From Devosia sp. YR412 (GTDB taxonomy: Bacteria > Pseudomonadota > Alphaproteobacteria > Rhizobiales > Devosiaceae): DNA of 64,000 bases. Position numbers and translations under genes: made by a program. The stretch spans positions 186,001 through 250,000 of the forward strand of contig NZ_FOFL01000002.1 of NCBI RefSeq assembly GCF_900110945.1, given 5' to 3'. Positions 1-8,571 of the stretch are shown here, one piece after another. The notes beneath the pieces are model-generated. The model was not told the DNA's origin. It did no database searches and worked only from the letters and a program-made list of their open reading frames with translations. The number at the start of each line of letters is the position of its first letter. The stretch's first letter is position 1.

Positions 1-3000
1 GACGATATCACCGCCCGGTCGCGCGAAGCCGAGGTGCTGCTCAGCGCCCTCACCCGCCAACTCGATGAATCGGTCTCGATCCAGCTCAATGCCATGGATA
101 GCCGCCTGCAGTCGGCGATGATCGAAATCAACGGCGCGCTGGACGATACCTCCGAACGCGCCCGCATCACCTTGGCTTCGGCCGGCCAGGATTCGCTGGG
201 TCAGTTCGACGCCCGCCTCACCGAAATCGCCTCGATCCTTGATACCCGCCTCCATACGCTGGACGGCGTCATCGGCGACAAGGGCGACACGCTGATCGCC
301 CGCCTCGAAGCGCAGGGCACCAGTTTCGCCGCCCGCGCCAATGTGCTGGAAATGGCGCTGAACGAAGAATCCGGTCGCTTCAACGACGTGGTCACCGAGC
401 GCACCCGCGAAATGGGCGAAGTGCTCGGCGCACGCACCAAGGCGATCACCGAGAGCCTCACCAACCGCACCCGCGAAATCTCCGATTCGCTGGACGATCA
501 TGCCGGCGTCATCGCCGAAGCCCTCGATGCCCGCACCAGCGCCGTCGACGAGCTGCTGGTTGCCCGCACCACTGAACTCAGCGAAGCCATCCGCGCCCGC
601 GGCACTGAGCTCAGCGAAACCATCAACACCACAACCAGCACTTTCGATCAGGCAATCGCCGGCCGCACCCAGCGCCTTGCCGATACGCTGTCGGAAAAGA
701 CCACGGCCCTGTCGCTCGAAATTGACAGCCGCACCGGCACGCTCGCCAATCAGCTCGACGAGCGCACCCTGTCGCTGGTCAACCAGCTGGACGAGCGCAC
801 CGGCTCGCTCGGCGTCGGCCTCGAAGACCGCATCGGCACGCTGGTCACCCAGCTCGACGAACGCACCTCGGCCCTGCATGGCGAGCTCGAAGCCCGTTCG
901 GTCGAATTCCGCACGACGCTTGATGGCGGCACCGCCCAGCTGGCCCAGGCCGTTGGCCACCGCACCCAGCAGCTGTCCGAAGCGCTCAACCAGCGCACCC
1001 AGGCGCTCAGCGACACGCTCGAAACCCATACTTCGTCGATTGGCGAGACCATCGGCCTGCGCACCAGCGAACTGGCCGATACCATTGCGCTGCAGGGCGA
1101 AGACGCTCGCATCAAGATCGACGGCGCGCTGCGCGAAGCCACCGACAACATGGGCCAGCGCGTCGATGCCATGTCCTCGCGCATTGCCGACAAGGTCTCC
1201 GAGCTCAACAGCAATCTCGGCACCGGCCTCGACAGCGCCATCACCCGCCTTACCGATGCCGAGCATGGCGTTACCGCCCGCATCGATGCCGCCAGCTCGA
1301 CGGTCAGCGAAAGCGCCCGCAAGGCTGCCGAACTCATCGAGACCGGCGTCACTTCGGCGCGCAATGCCATCACCGAAATGGTCGACCAGCGCCTGGGCAC
1401 CCTGCCCGAGGCGATCACCGCCCGCGCCGATATCACGGCCGAGCGCCTGGCAGCACTGAACGCCTCGATCAACACGTCCATTACCCAGTCGATGACCGAT
1501 CTCGAAGCCGGCGCCGACCGGATCGAGGAGACCATTGCAACCCGCATCACCGTGGCGAGCCAGACCATCGTCGCCGACATCACGGCAACCGCCAACCGCA
1601 TGGATGGCGCCGTCCGCACGGCGCTGGAGCATATCCGCTCGGCCGCGACCGATATCGACGAGTTGATCAGCGTCAAGGCGGTCAGCGCCGCGACCAGCAT
1701 CGAATCCCGCCTCACCGACATCAACCAGTCGGTCGAGCAGCACACCTCGGCCTTTGCCCAGCTGGTCAACGAACGCTCCGCTCAGCTGCAGGGCGCCCTC
1801 TCCAGCCACGGCAACCTGCTGCGCGATGCCCTGGGCGAGAATGCCCGCGAGGCCGAAGCCATCATGGCCGTCTCGACCTCGCGCATCCTCACCGACGTCA
1901 CCTCGGCGCTCGGCAAGCTCAATGACAGCAACCTGCTGCTGCAGCGCGTGCTCGATGCCTCCACGGCAAACCTGGCCAATCTCGAAACCAGCGTCGCCCA
2001 GCAAACGTCCACCTATTCGACCACGGTGCGCGACGCCATCGGCCAGACCGAACAGGCCGGCGCCATGGTCAGCCAGCACGTCCAGGCGCTGCAGGCCACC
2101 ATCCGCGGCATGGTCACCGAATTCTCCTCGGTGCTCGGCAAGCTCGACGCCGAAGCCGCGCATATGTCGGAGGCTTCCACGGCCCTCACCATCACCGGCG
2201 ACAATGCCCTGCAGACGCTGGAAGATCGCCGCGGCGCCATGGATGCGCTGGCCCAAAGCTTCGCCACCCGCGCCGACGATATCGATGGCCGCATGCGCAT
2301 GTTTGCGCAGTCGATCGCCGATACGGTCAATGATACCGAACGCCGCCTGATCGGCGCCCGTCGCGCCATGGACGAAGCGCTGGTCGCCACCACCGGCACG
2401 ATCGTCGAAACCATCGAAACCTCGACTACCACTGTCGCCCGGGCCATCCAGGGCAATGCCGACCAAGTCGACAATGCCGTGCAGCGCGCCGCCGACGCCG
2501 CCGCCGCCGCCCTCAGCCAGACTGCGGCCTCGGTCCGGATGGCGCTGGGCGACCAGAGTGCCCAGGTCAATTCCGCGCTCGAGGAAAATGCCAACCGCGT
2601 CAGCGACATCCTGTCTTCGACGGCCGGCAGCGTGACCGACGTTCTGACCTCGACCACCAGCTCGCTGGCCGACACGATCAACGACAGCTCAGCTTCGGTG
2701 CGCAACGCCATCGCCTCCAACACCGGCACCTTCCGTCGCGCAATGGACGAAACCACCGGCACCTTCCGCCAGGCGCTGGATGAAACCACCGGCGAAGTCG
2801 CCGAGAAGATGGGCGATTTCCGCACCGCCGCCGATGCCGAAAGTCGCCGCGCCGCCGCTGCCCTGCAGCAGGCACAGGAACAGATGGCCGGCGAAATGCA
2901 GCGCGCCATCGAAGCCGCCACCCTGCGCTTCAACGACACCGCCCGCGCCATGCGCGAGACGGCCCGCGAAGTGGGCAGCGAACTCGAAGCCACCCGCGCC

Positions 3001-3822
3001 GAACTGGCGCGCGGCGTCAACGAACTGCCGGAAGAAACCCGCGCCAGCGCCGCCGCCATGCGCCGCGTCGTGGCCGAGCAGATCGAGGCGCTGAGCGAGC
3101 TCAACGCCATCGTGCGCAGCCAGCCGGCCACGCATGACCTCAACGACCGCCGCCCGGCCCGCCCTGCCCCGCGCCAGGAAAGCCGCCCCGAAGCACCGAC
3201 CTTCCAGCCGCGCCCGGTCGGGCCGGCCCGCGACAGCTATCGCGCCGCTCCCGCTCGCGAGGTACTGACCGATCCGATCCGCACTGTGGAACGCCAGCCC
3301 GAGCCCGTGCGTCAGGCCGAGCCGGTACGTCAGGCTGAACCGGTGCGCCAGCCGGAGCCCACGCGTCAGCCCGAGCCTGCCCAGGCCGAAGCTGCACCCG
3401 CCGCACAGGGTGACGGCGGCTGGCTGCGCGACGTGCTGCGCAATGCCACCGCCAAGCAGCAGGACAGCCAGCCCCAGCCGAGCCAGCAGAGCCTCTCCGG
3501 CCTCACCGAAGAGATCGCCCGCTCGATCGACGATCGCGCGCTGGCCGATGCCTGGGCCCGCTACCAGGCCGGCGAAAGCAATGTCTTCTCGCGCCGCATC
3601 TATACGCTCAGCGGCCAGGGTACCTATGACGACGTGCGCAAGAAGCTGCAGCGCGACCAGGATTTTGCCCGCACCGCCCAGGCCTATATGAGCGAGTTCG
3701 AGCAGTTGCTGAAGCGCGCCGCCGCCGGCGCCCAGCCCGCCGCCGAAACCCGCGAATACCTGCTGAGCGACCGCGGCAAGGTCTACACGACCCTGGCCCA
3801 TGCCAGCGGCCGGTTGAACTGA
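1..3822 (+). CDS. Giant helical-repeat protein, candidate growth-pole ring (GPR) homologue, 5' truncated by window edge
   Basis: The frame is open from base 1 and the first possible start (GTG at 34) has no ribosome site, so the true start lies upstream; at least 1273 residues are visible. Almost the whole protein is alpha-helical and low in aromatic residues. Bases 403-1095 encode 21 consecutive 11-residue repeats of the type TSALHGELEAR, the hendecad pattern of apolipoprotein-like helices. A Pro/Gln/Glu linker with repeated EPVRQ units follows (about 3140-3400), then a roughly 100-residue globular C-terminal domain. Very long apolipoprotein-like proteins of this order include GPR, which forms a ring at the growing pole of Agrobacterium. 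That assignment is inferred from architecture; another polar or envelope scaffold is possible. A strong terminator follows at 3841. Confidence 0.6.
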   Translation, partial: DDITARSREAEVLLSALTRQLDESVSIQLNAMDSRLQSAMIEINGALDDTSERARITLASAGQDSLGQFDARLTEIASILDTRLHTLDGVIGDKGDTLIARLEAQGTSFAARANVLEMALNEESGRFNDVVTERTREMGEVLGARTKAITESLTNRTREISDSLDDHAGVIAEALDARTSAVDELLVARTTELSEAIRARGTELSETINTTTSTFDQAIAGRTQRLADTLSEKTTALSLEIDSRTGTLANQLDERTLSLVNQLDERTGSLGVGLEDRIGTLVTQLDERTSALHGELEARSVEFRTTLDGGTAQLAQAVGHRTQQLSEALNQRTQALSDTLETHTSSIGETIGLRTSELADTIALQGEDARIKIDGALREATDNMGQRVDAMSSRIADKVSELNSNLGTGLDSAITRLTDAEHGVTARIDAASSTVSESARKAAELIETGVTSARNAITEMVDQRLGTLPEAITARADITAERLAALNASINTSITQSMTDLEAGADRIEETIATRITVASQTIVADITATANRMDGAVRTALEHIRSAATDIDELISVKAVSAATSIESRLTDINQSVEQHTSAFAQLVNERSAQLQGALSSHGNLLRDALGENAREAEAIMAVSTSRILTDVTSALGKLNDSNLLLQRVLDASTANLANLETSVAQQTSTYSTTVRDAIGQTEQAGAMVSQHVQALQATIRGMVTEFSSVLGKLDAEAAHMSEASTALTITGDNALQTLEDRRGAMDALAQSFATRADDIDGRMRMFAQSIADTVNDTERRLIGARRAMDEALVATTGTIVETIETSTTTVARAIQGNADQVDNAVQRAADAAAAALSQTAASVRMALGDQSAQVNSALEENANRVSDILSSTAGSVTDVLTSTTSSLADTINDSSASVRNAIASNTGTFRRAMDETTGTFRQALDETTGEVAEKMGDFRTAADAESRRAAAALQQAQEQMAGEMQRAIEAATLRFNDTARAMRETAREVGSELEATRAELARGVNELPEETRASAAAMRRVVAEQIEALSELNAIVRSQPATHDLNDRRPARPAPRQESRPEAPTFQPRPVGPARDSYRAAPAREVLTDPIRTVERQPEPVRQAEPVRQAEPVRQPEPTRQPEPAQAEAAPAAQGDGGWLRDVLRNATAKQQDSQPQPSQQSLSGLTEEIARSIDDRALADAWARYQAGESNVFSRRIYTLSGQGTYDDVRKKLQRDQDFARTAQAYMSEFEQLLKRAAAGAQPAAETREYLLSDRGKVYTTLAHASGRLN
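403..1095 (+). repeat. 21 tandem 33-bp units coding for 11-residue helical repeats
   Basis: Read in the frame of the surrounding gene, units begin every 33 bases from 403. Most start with Thr and have hydrophobic residues at unit positions 4 and 8, often ending in Arg (for example TREMGEVLGAR, TQLADTL-type and TSELADTIALQ). The units differ in sequence, so this is an old protein-level repeat and not a recent DNA duplication. Confidence 0.85.
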
Positions 3823-3840
3823 GTGGTCTAAGATGAGTTG

Positions 3841-3872
3841 AAAACGGCCCCGGGAAACCGGGGCCGTTTTTG
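3841..3872 (+). terminator. Rho-independent terminator
   Basis: A perfect 13-bp stem (AAAACGGCCCCGG and its complement) with a GAAA tetraloop is followed by a T run. It lies 18 bases after the stop of the giant helical protein. Confidence 0.9.
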
Positions 3873-3904
3873 TTAGGGGGGTAGCGTCGGCATCGCGCGC
3901 AAAC

Positions 3905-4042
3905 CCATCCCCACCCGACCCCTTCGGGGCCACCCTCCCCACAAGGGGGAGGGATAAAGATAGATCGAGACCGCTGAGCCATCCTATCCCTCCCCTGAAT
4001 GGGGAGGGTGGCCCAGAAGGGGTCGGGTGGGGTGATGGCTAG
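3905..4042. repeat. Long inverted C/G-rich intergenic repeat, copy 1
   Basis: The left arm contains CCCCACCCGACCCCTTCGGG and the right arm contains its near complement, so the whole unit can fold back on itself. A second copy with the same arms and a different middle lies at 9786-9912. Both end in GGTGATGGCTAG. Copy 1 fills the gap between two convergent genes. Confidence 0.8.
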
Positions 4043-4081
4043 GCTGGACGTGCCGGCTGTGAGACAGCCTTGGCTACCGCC

Positions 4082-5272
4082 CTACCCCGTCGCAATCGCA
4101 TCTTCCTTCGGCTGCTTCATGCGCAGCGACAGCCAGATGCACAGTCCACCCAACCCGGCTGCCACTGACGCACCAAGATAGGCATAGGGCCCGAACCATC
4201 CCACCAGTGCCCCGAAGCCAATCAGCGCCACCACCGAGGTCATCTGCTGCAACACGGTGAACAGGCTCTGCGCCTCGGCAGCGATGTCCTCGCTGGTCCA
4301 GTTGGCGATGAAATGCACGCAGCCCAAAAAGCCCAGTGCAAAAGTGAAGCCATGCAGCATCTGCAACAGGAGCAGCGCCCAGACCGGGGGTGAAAAGGCC
4401 ATCAGCAGCCAGCGCAGCAAGGCCACACCGGCGCAGATCAGCATCAGCTGCCGCGCCGAAACCCGGCTGCCAAAGCGCTTCCAGACAAACATCACCGCGG
4501 TTTCCGATAGCGAACCCAGCGCGATCAGCGGCCCGATGATGCTCTCGGAAATCCCCTGCTCCTTCCAGATCAGCGCACCAAAACCGCCGATCAGCTGATG
4601 GGTGCCGAACACCATGGCAAAGCCGAGCAGCGGCAGGGAAAACCATGGCTGCAGGATGATTTCGCGCAGTTTGCCCTTGGATGGTGTGGCGGCCGAAACC
4701 GTCGCCTGTTCGGGCGGTGCGCGGAAGGCCGGCAATTGCAGCGAGACCGCGGCACGCAGCAGCGCCAGGCCGACAAACAACGGTACGAAGATCGCAGAGC
4801 CGAACCACACCACCAGAAAGCCGGTCAGCGCGTTGAACATCATATAGCCCACCGTGCCCCAGGCACGGATAGTGGCGAAGTCGCTGCCATTGCGGCGCGC
4901 CATGCGCATGGTCGCGGCATCGAGCACTGGCCCTATGGCGCCACCGGGCAAAGCCGCCAGCGTCCAGAACAGCAAGATGCCCCAGAATTCGTTGACGAAA
5001 AACAGGCCGATCGGCACCACACCGGCGATCAGCGCGCCGATGACGATAACCTGCCGCCAATCACTTGCCTTGTCGGCCAGCCGCCCGACCACGAGATTGA
5101 GCGCCAGGATGATGAACACCGGCACGGCATTGATGATGCCGATCTGCTCGGTGCTGATGCCCTTTTCGCTCAGCCAGATTGGCAGGAACATCACGGCGGC
5201 GCCCGGCCCCATGAAGTAGCTGAAATAAAACGCCGTGGTGCGCGTCTCGGGCGTCAGGCGCGGCTGTGCCAT
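4082..5272 (-). CDS. MFS transporter (second of a coupled pair)
   Basis: Predicted inner-membrane carrier of 396 residues, beginning MAQPRLTPETRTTAFYFSYF, with about twelve hydrophobic segments. The N-terminal part carries the MFS signature between helices 2 and 3 (VVGRLADKASDWR). It resembles the LacY/3-phenylpropionate-permease-like MFS group; no substrate can be read from the sequence. The open frame runs further upstream, but this start is chosen because its ATG shares one base with the TGA of the upstream gene (TGATG), a typical coupled junction, and because homology with the neighbour starts here. It is clearly a paralogue of the upstream gene. Confidence 0.85.
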   Translation of the reverse strand: MAQPRLTPETRTTAFYFSYFMGPGAAVMFLPIWLSEKGISTEQIGIINAVPVFIILALNLVVGRLADKASDWRQVIVIGALIAGVVPIGLFFVNEFWGILLFWTLAALPGGAIGPVLDAATMRMARRNGSDFATIRAWGTVGYMMFNALTGFLVVWFGSAIFVPLFVGLALLRAAVSLQLPAFRAPPEQATVSAATPSKGKLREIILQPWFSLPLLGFAMVFGTHQLIGGFGALIWKEQGISESIIGPLIALGSLSETAVMFVWKRFGSRVSARQLMLICAGVALLRWLLMAFSPPVWALLLLQMLHGFTFALGFLGCVHFIANWTSEDIAAEAQSLFTVLQQMTSVVALIGFGALVGWFGPYAYLGASVAAGLGGLCIWLSLRMKQPKEDAIATG

Positions 5273-6450
5273 CACTGCGCATCCTTGGGTGGCTTGAGGC
5301 GCAATGACACCAGCACGCAGGCCATGGCGACGAAAGACAGCGCCGAGAACAGCAGGAAGGAAGCCGAGCCGAAATGCACCACCAGCCAGCCGAACAACGT
5401 CAGCATGACGAAGGAGGCGCCCTGCAGCAGCATATTGGCAAAGCCCTGCGCCTCGGCGGCATTGGATTCCTCGGTCCAGTTGGCGACGAAATGCACCGTG
5501 CCGAGATAGCCGACCCCGAAGCTGACAGCATGGAGCATCTGCACTGCGAACAGCACGGCGACTGGCGGATTGAAGGCGGTGACGGTGAAGCGGATCAGTG
5601 ACGCAATGCAGGCGGCAAGGATCATGTTGCGGGCGGTGACGCGGCCGCCAAAACGCCGCCAGCCGAACATCATGATCGCCTCGGCCGTGGCGGCAATGGC
5701 CAGCAAGGGTCCGATGAAATAAGACGGCACACCGCCCTGTTCCCAGACCAGCGCGCCAAAGCCGCCAATCACCGCATTGCCCGAATTGACCAGCGCGAAG
5801 GCGATCAGCGGCAACACGAACCAGAGCTGCAGCGAATCCTTGAGCCGCGACGGCGTCGCATCGGCCAGCGTCACTTTCGGGCCCGGCGTGCGGAAGCGCG
5901 GCAGCAATAGGCTGGCAATGGCGCGGAACAGCGCCATGGCGATGAACAGCGGCACGAAGGCATCGGCACCAAAGACGGTGAGCAGCAGGCCCAGCCCGCC
6001 GGCACCGACCACATAGCCGACAGTTGCCCAGACCCGGATCTGCCCGAAATCGCCGCCGGTGCGGCGCGTCATGCGCACGGTGGCGGCATCGATCAGCGGC
6101 GGAATGGAGCCATTGCCGAAAGTGCACAGCGTCCAAACCAGCACGATTCCCCAGAAGTCGCTGACGAAATGCAGGGCAAAGGGCACGGTCGCACCGAACA
6201 GCGCGATGGCCATGATCACATAACGCCAGTCACGCGCCCGGTCGGCAATGCGGCCAACCATTGTATTGAGCGCCAGCAGCACGAGAATCGGGATGGAGTT
6301 GACCAGGCCGATCTGATCGGCGGGAATGCCATGCTCGCTCAGCCAGATGCCAAGAAACACCGAGCTGACGGCGCCAGGCAGATAGACGGTGAACTGAAAT
6401 AGCGAGGCGCGCAGCTCGGGGCTGGCCGAGCGCGAAAGTGCCGAAGGCAT
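5272..6450 (-). CDS. MFS transporter (first of a coupled pair)
   Basis: Predicted twelve-helix MFS permease of 392 residues. It has the same layout as the following gene: a LGIWLSEHGIPADQIGLVNS block near the N-terminus matches PIWLSEKGISTEQIGIINA in the neighbour, and the VGRIADRARDWR loop matches too. The ATG at 6450 is preferred over an upstream TTG because GGAGTT lies about 11 bases before it. The two genes form a translationally coupled operon. The pair probably arose by tandem duplication. The substrate is unknown; sugar, aromatic acid or nucleoside uptake are all possible for this MFS branch. Confidence 0.85.
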   Translation of the reverse strand: MPSALSRSASPELRASLFQFTVYLPGAVSSVFLGIWLSEHGIPADQIGLVNSIPILVLLALNTMVGRIADRARDWRYVIMAIALFGATVPFALHFVSDFWGIVLVWTLCTFGNGSIPPLIDAATVRMTRRTGGDFGQIRVWATVGYVVGAGGLGLLLTVFGADAFVPLFIAMALFRAIASLLLPRFRTPGPKVTLADATPSRLKDSLQLWFVLPLIAFALVNSGNAVIGGFGALVWEQGGVPSYFIGPLLAIAATAEAIMMFGWRRFGGRVTARNMILAACIASLIRFTVTAFNPPVAVLFAVQMLHAVSFGVGYLGTVHFVANWTEESNAAEAQGFANMLLQGASFVMLTLFGWLVVHFGSASFLLFSALSFVAMACVLVSLRLKPPKDAQ

Positions 6451-6531
6451 GGAAAAATCAACTCCGGGCAAATCACCGCCCGGCGTCCTTCGTGACTCGC
6501 ATCCAAGGCAATGGCAAGGCCGTTTGCAACG

Positions 6532-7593
6532 TTATTGTGCGGCCGAGGCCCGCATTTTTGGAACTGTTGCATGCAGCGGCTGGAGTGCCGTGAAAAACTG
6601 CATGCCGCTCGCCGCCCAAGTGAAGCGCTCGCCGTGCGAGCGGGCATCCTCGCGGCGCAGCGTCAGAGCACGTCCGACGGCCACATTGAGATCGGTATGC
6701 ATCGCGCCGGCTCTGGGATCGCTCAGCACGTCCAGCGGCCCCGTAACCGGATAGGCCGCAACAGGCGTGCCCGAAGCCAGCGCCTCGGTGATGACATTGC
6801 CGAAGGTGTCGGTGAGGCTCGGAAACACCATCACGTCGGCACTGCGATAGATCTCCCCCAGTTCTTCGCCATGGCGATATCCGAGAAACACCGCCTCGGG
6901 ATGGTCGCGCATCAGGCGGGCACGGTCGGGTCCGTCGCCCACCACGATCTTGGTGCCGGCGATATCGAGCGCGAGGAAGGCTTCGATATTCTTTTCGGCA
7001 GCAACGCGGCCGATATGCAGCAGGTGTGGGCCCGGCAGGTCTTTGAACCAGGTCTTGGGGCCGGGTCGGAAGCGCTGGCCATCGACGCCGCGGCTCCACA
7101 GGCTGAGATTGGCAAAACCGCGTGCCAGGAGGTCATCGCGCAGCGATGGCGTCGGCACCATGGTGCGGGCGGCAGCCGAGTGGAACCAGCGCAGATATCC
7201 ATAGGTCCAATCCTGGGGCACCGGCATGCGCATCGCCAGATATTCGGCAAAGCGGGTGTGGAAGCTGGTGGTGAAGTTGAGGTTCCGGTCGAGGCAATAT
7301 TGCCGCGCTAGCAGGCCCAGCGGCCCCTCGGTGGCGATATGGATGTGATCGGCCTCGATGGCGCGGATCTGGCGCGCCACAGCGCTGCCGGTGGCCAGTG
7401 ACAGCCGGATTTCCGGATAGGTCGGCACCGGCACGGTCCAGAATTTTTCTGGCGTCAGGTAATGCACCTCGTGGCCGGCCGCCATCAGCGTCTTGCCGAC
7501 GCTTTCAAGGGTGCGGACGACGCCATTGATCTGCGGACGCCAGGCATCGGTGACGATGAGAATGCGAGTGGATTTGAACGCGTCGAGCTGCAT
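6532..7593 (-). CDS. agt: Family 4 glycosyltransferase, likely Agt-type glycolipid synthase
   Basis: A 353-residue GT-B glycosyltransferase. The N-terminal Rossmann half starts RILIVTDAWRPQINGVVRTL, and the C-terminal nucleotide-sugar half contains HIGRVAAEKN and the EX7E-type region (DTFGNVITEALASG). In rhizobia and marine bacteria the related Agt enzyme adds hexose or glucuronate to diacylglycerol when phosphate is scarce, using diacylglycerol released by PlcP. Here plcP is the next gene upstream on the same strand, which is the main reason for the agt call. A PHO-box-like array lies 59 bases before the start, so agt may have its own phosphate-controlled promoter. The sugar donor cannot be told from sequence. 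Confidence 0.75.
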   Translation of the reverse strand: MQLDAFKSTRILIVTDAWRPQINGVVRTLESVGKTLMAAGHEVHYLTPEKFWTVPVPTYPEIRLSLATGSAVARQIRAIEADHIHIATEGPLGLLARQYCLDRNLNFTTSFHTRFAEYLAMRMPVPQDWTYGYLRWFHSAAARTMVPTPSLRDDLLARGFANLSLWSRGVDGQRFRPGPKTWFKDLPGPHLLHIGRVAAEKNIEAFLALDIAGTKIVVGDGPDRARLMRDHPEAVFLGYRHGEELGEIYRSADVMVFPSLTDTFGNVITEALASGTPVAAYPVTGPLDVLSDPRAGAMHTDLNVAVGRALTLRREDARSHGERFTWAASGMQFFTALQPLHATVPKMRASAAQ

Positions 7594-7652
7594 GGCGGCA
7601 CCGCATGGGTTCGAAATACCCCTGCAGTGTCCGCCGAGTCCGCGTCGATGGT

Positions 7653-7681
7653 GTGAATGTCAGGTGACGGAAGCGTGACGG
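7653..7681 (-). promoter_or_regulatory. PHO-box-like triple repeat upstream of agt
   Basis: On the minus strand, CCGTCAC, four bases, CCGTCAC, four bases, CATTCAC. The units recur every 11 bp as in PhoB sites (consensus CTGTCAY). The first two are identical and the third matches five of seven. The array begins immediately after the plcP stop codon. PhoB binding is inferred. Confidence 0.65.
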
Positions 7682-8476
7682 CTAAACCGCCTTGCGCAGC
7701 CGGAACTTACGGGGTTCGCCGACCACCATTTCCGTCCATTTCACCAGTTCGAACTCGCCTTCCGGCGTTTCGACAATGGCGGTGCAGCTTTCGACCCAGT
7801 CGCCGGTATTGATGTAATGGATGCCGAGCCGGTCATGCATGTCGGCGAAATGGATGTGGCCACAGATCACGCCATCGACGCCCGATTCCTTGGCCTCATG
7901 CACCAGGGCTTCCTCGAAGCGCCCGATCACCGAGACAGCATTCTTGACCTTCTGCTTGGCCCAGGCCGACAGCGACCAATATTGCAGGCCCAGCCGGCGG
8001 CGCACCCAGTTGAGCGCCAGATTGATCCGCAGCGCGGCGTTATAGGCCCAGTCGCCGACATGGGCGAGCCACTTGGCATTCATCACCACCACGTCGAACT
8101 GATCGCCGTGGATCACCAGATAGGTTTTGCCGGTGGCCGTGGTGTGGACGGTGCGATCGACGAATTCGACCTCGCCGAAATAGGTGCCGAGATATTCGCG
8201 CAGGAATTCGTCGTGGTTGCCCGGCAGGTAGATGATGCGCGCGCCGGCTGCGGCCTTGTCGAGCAGCACCTGCACCAGCACATTATATTCGCTCGGCCAG
8301 TGCCAGTTCTTGGCGAGGCGCCAGCCGTCAACGATGTCGCCGACCAGATAGATGGTCTCGGCGTCATGGGCGCGCAGGAATTCGATCAGCTGCCCGACCC
8401 TGATGGGTTTCATGCCCAGATGAACATCCGAAATGAATATGGCCCGGACCTGTCGGACTTCGCGGTCTTCCGCCAT
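7682..8476 (-). CDS. plcP: PlcP-type metallophosphatase / phospholipase C (LpxH-related)
   Basis: A 264-residue calcineurin-like phosphoesterase with the metal motifs in order: ISDVHLG near residue 15, GDIVDGW, GNHDE, HGDQFD, and GHIH near the C-terminus. It belongs to the family that also holds UDP-2,3-diacylglucosamine hydrolases. The GHIH...INTGDWVESCTA ending and the following agt point to PlcP, which in Sinorhizobium cleaves phosphatidylcholine during phosphorus limitation so that phosphate-free lipids replace phospholipids. LpxH activity is the alternative. AGGAG lies 11 bases before the ATG. Together with agt it would act at the cytoplasmic membrane. Confidence 0.8.
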   Translation of the reverse strand: MAEDREVRQVRAIFISDVHLGMKPIRVGQLIEFLRAHDAETIYLVGDIVDGWRLAKNWHWPSEYNVLVQVLLDKAAAGARIIYLPGNHDEFLREYLGTYFGEVEFVDRTVHTTATGKTYLVIHGDQFDVVVMNAKWLAHVGDWAYNAALRINLALNWVRRRLGLQYWSLSAWAKQKVKNAVSVIGRFEEALVHEAKESGVDGVICGHIHFADMHDRLGIHYINTGDWVESCTAIVETPEGEFELVKWTEMVVGEPRKFRLRKAV

Positions 8477-8571
8477 CGAGCAACGACTCCTGCTTCTTGG
8501 GGCCGCACTTTATCTGCGGATGCGACACTAGGGAACCGTCCCCAGCGAGAAGATGGGGAAATGCCGCAGGC

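Noticed and set aside
2013..3942. Long minus-strand frames over the giant protein
   Set aside because: The plus-strand frame has regular 11-residue repeats; the minus frames have Ser/Arg or Gly/Ala composition without pattern.
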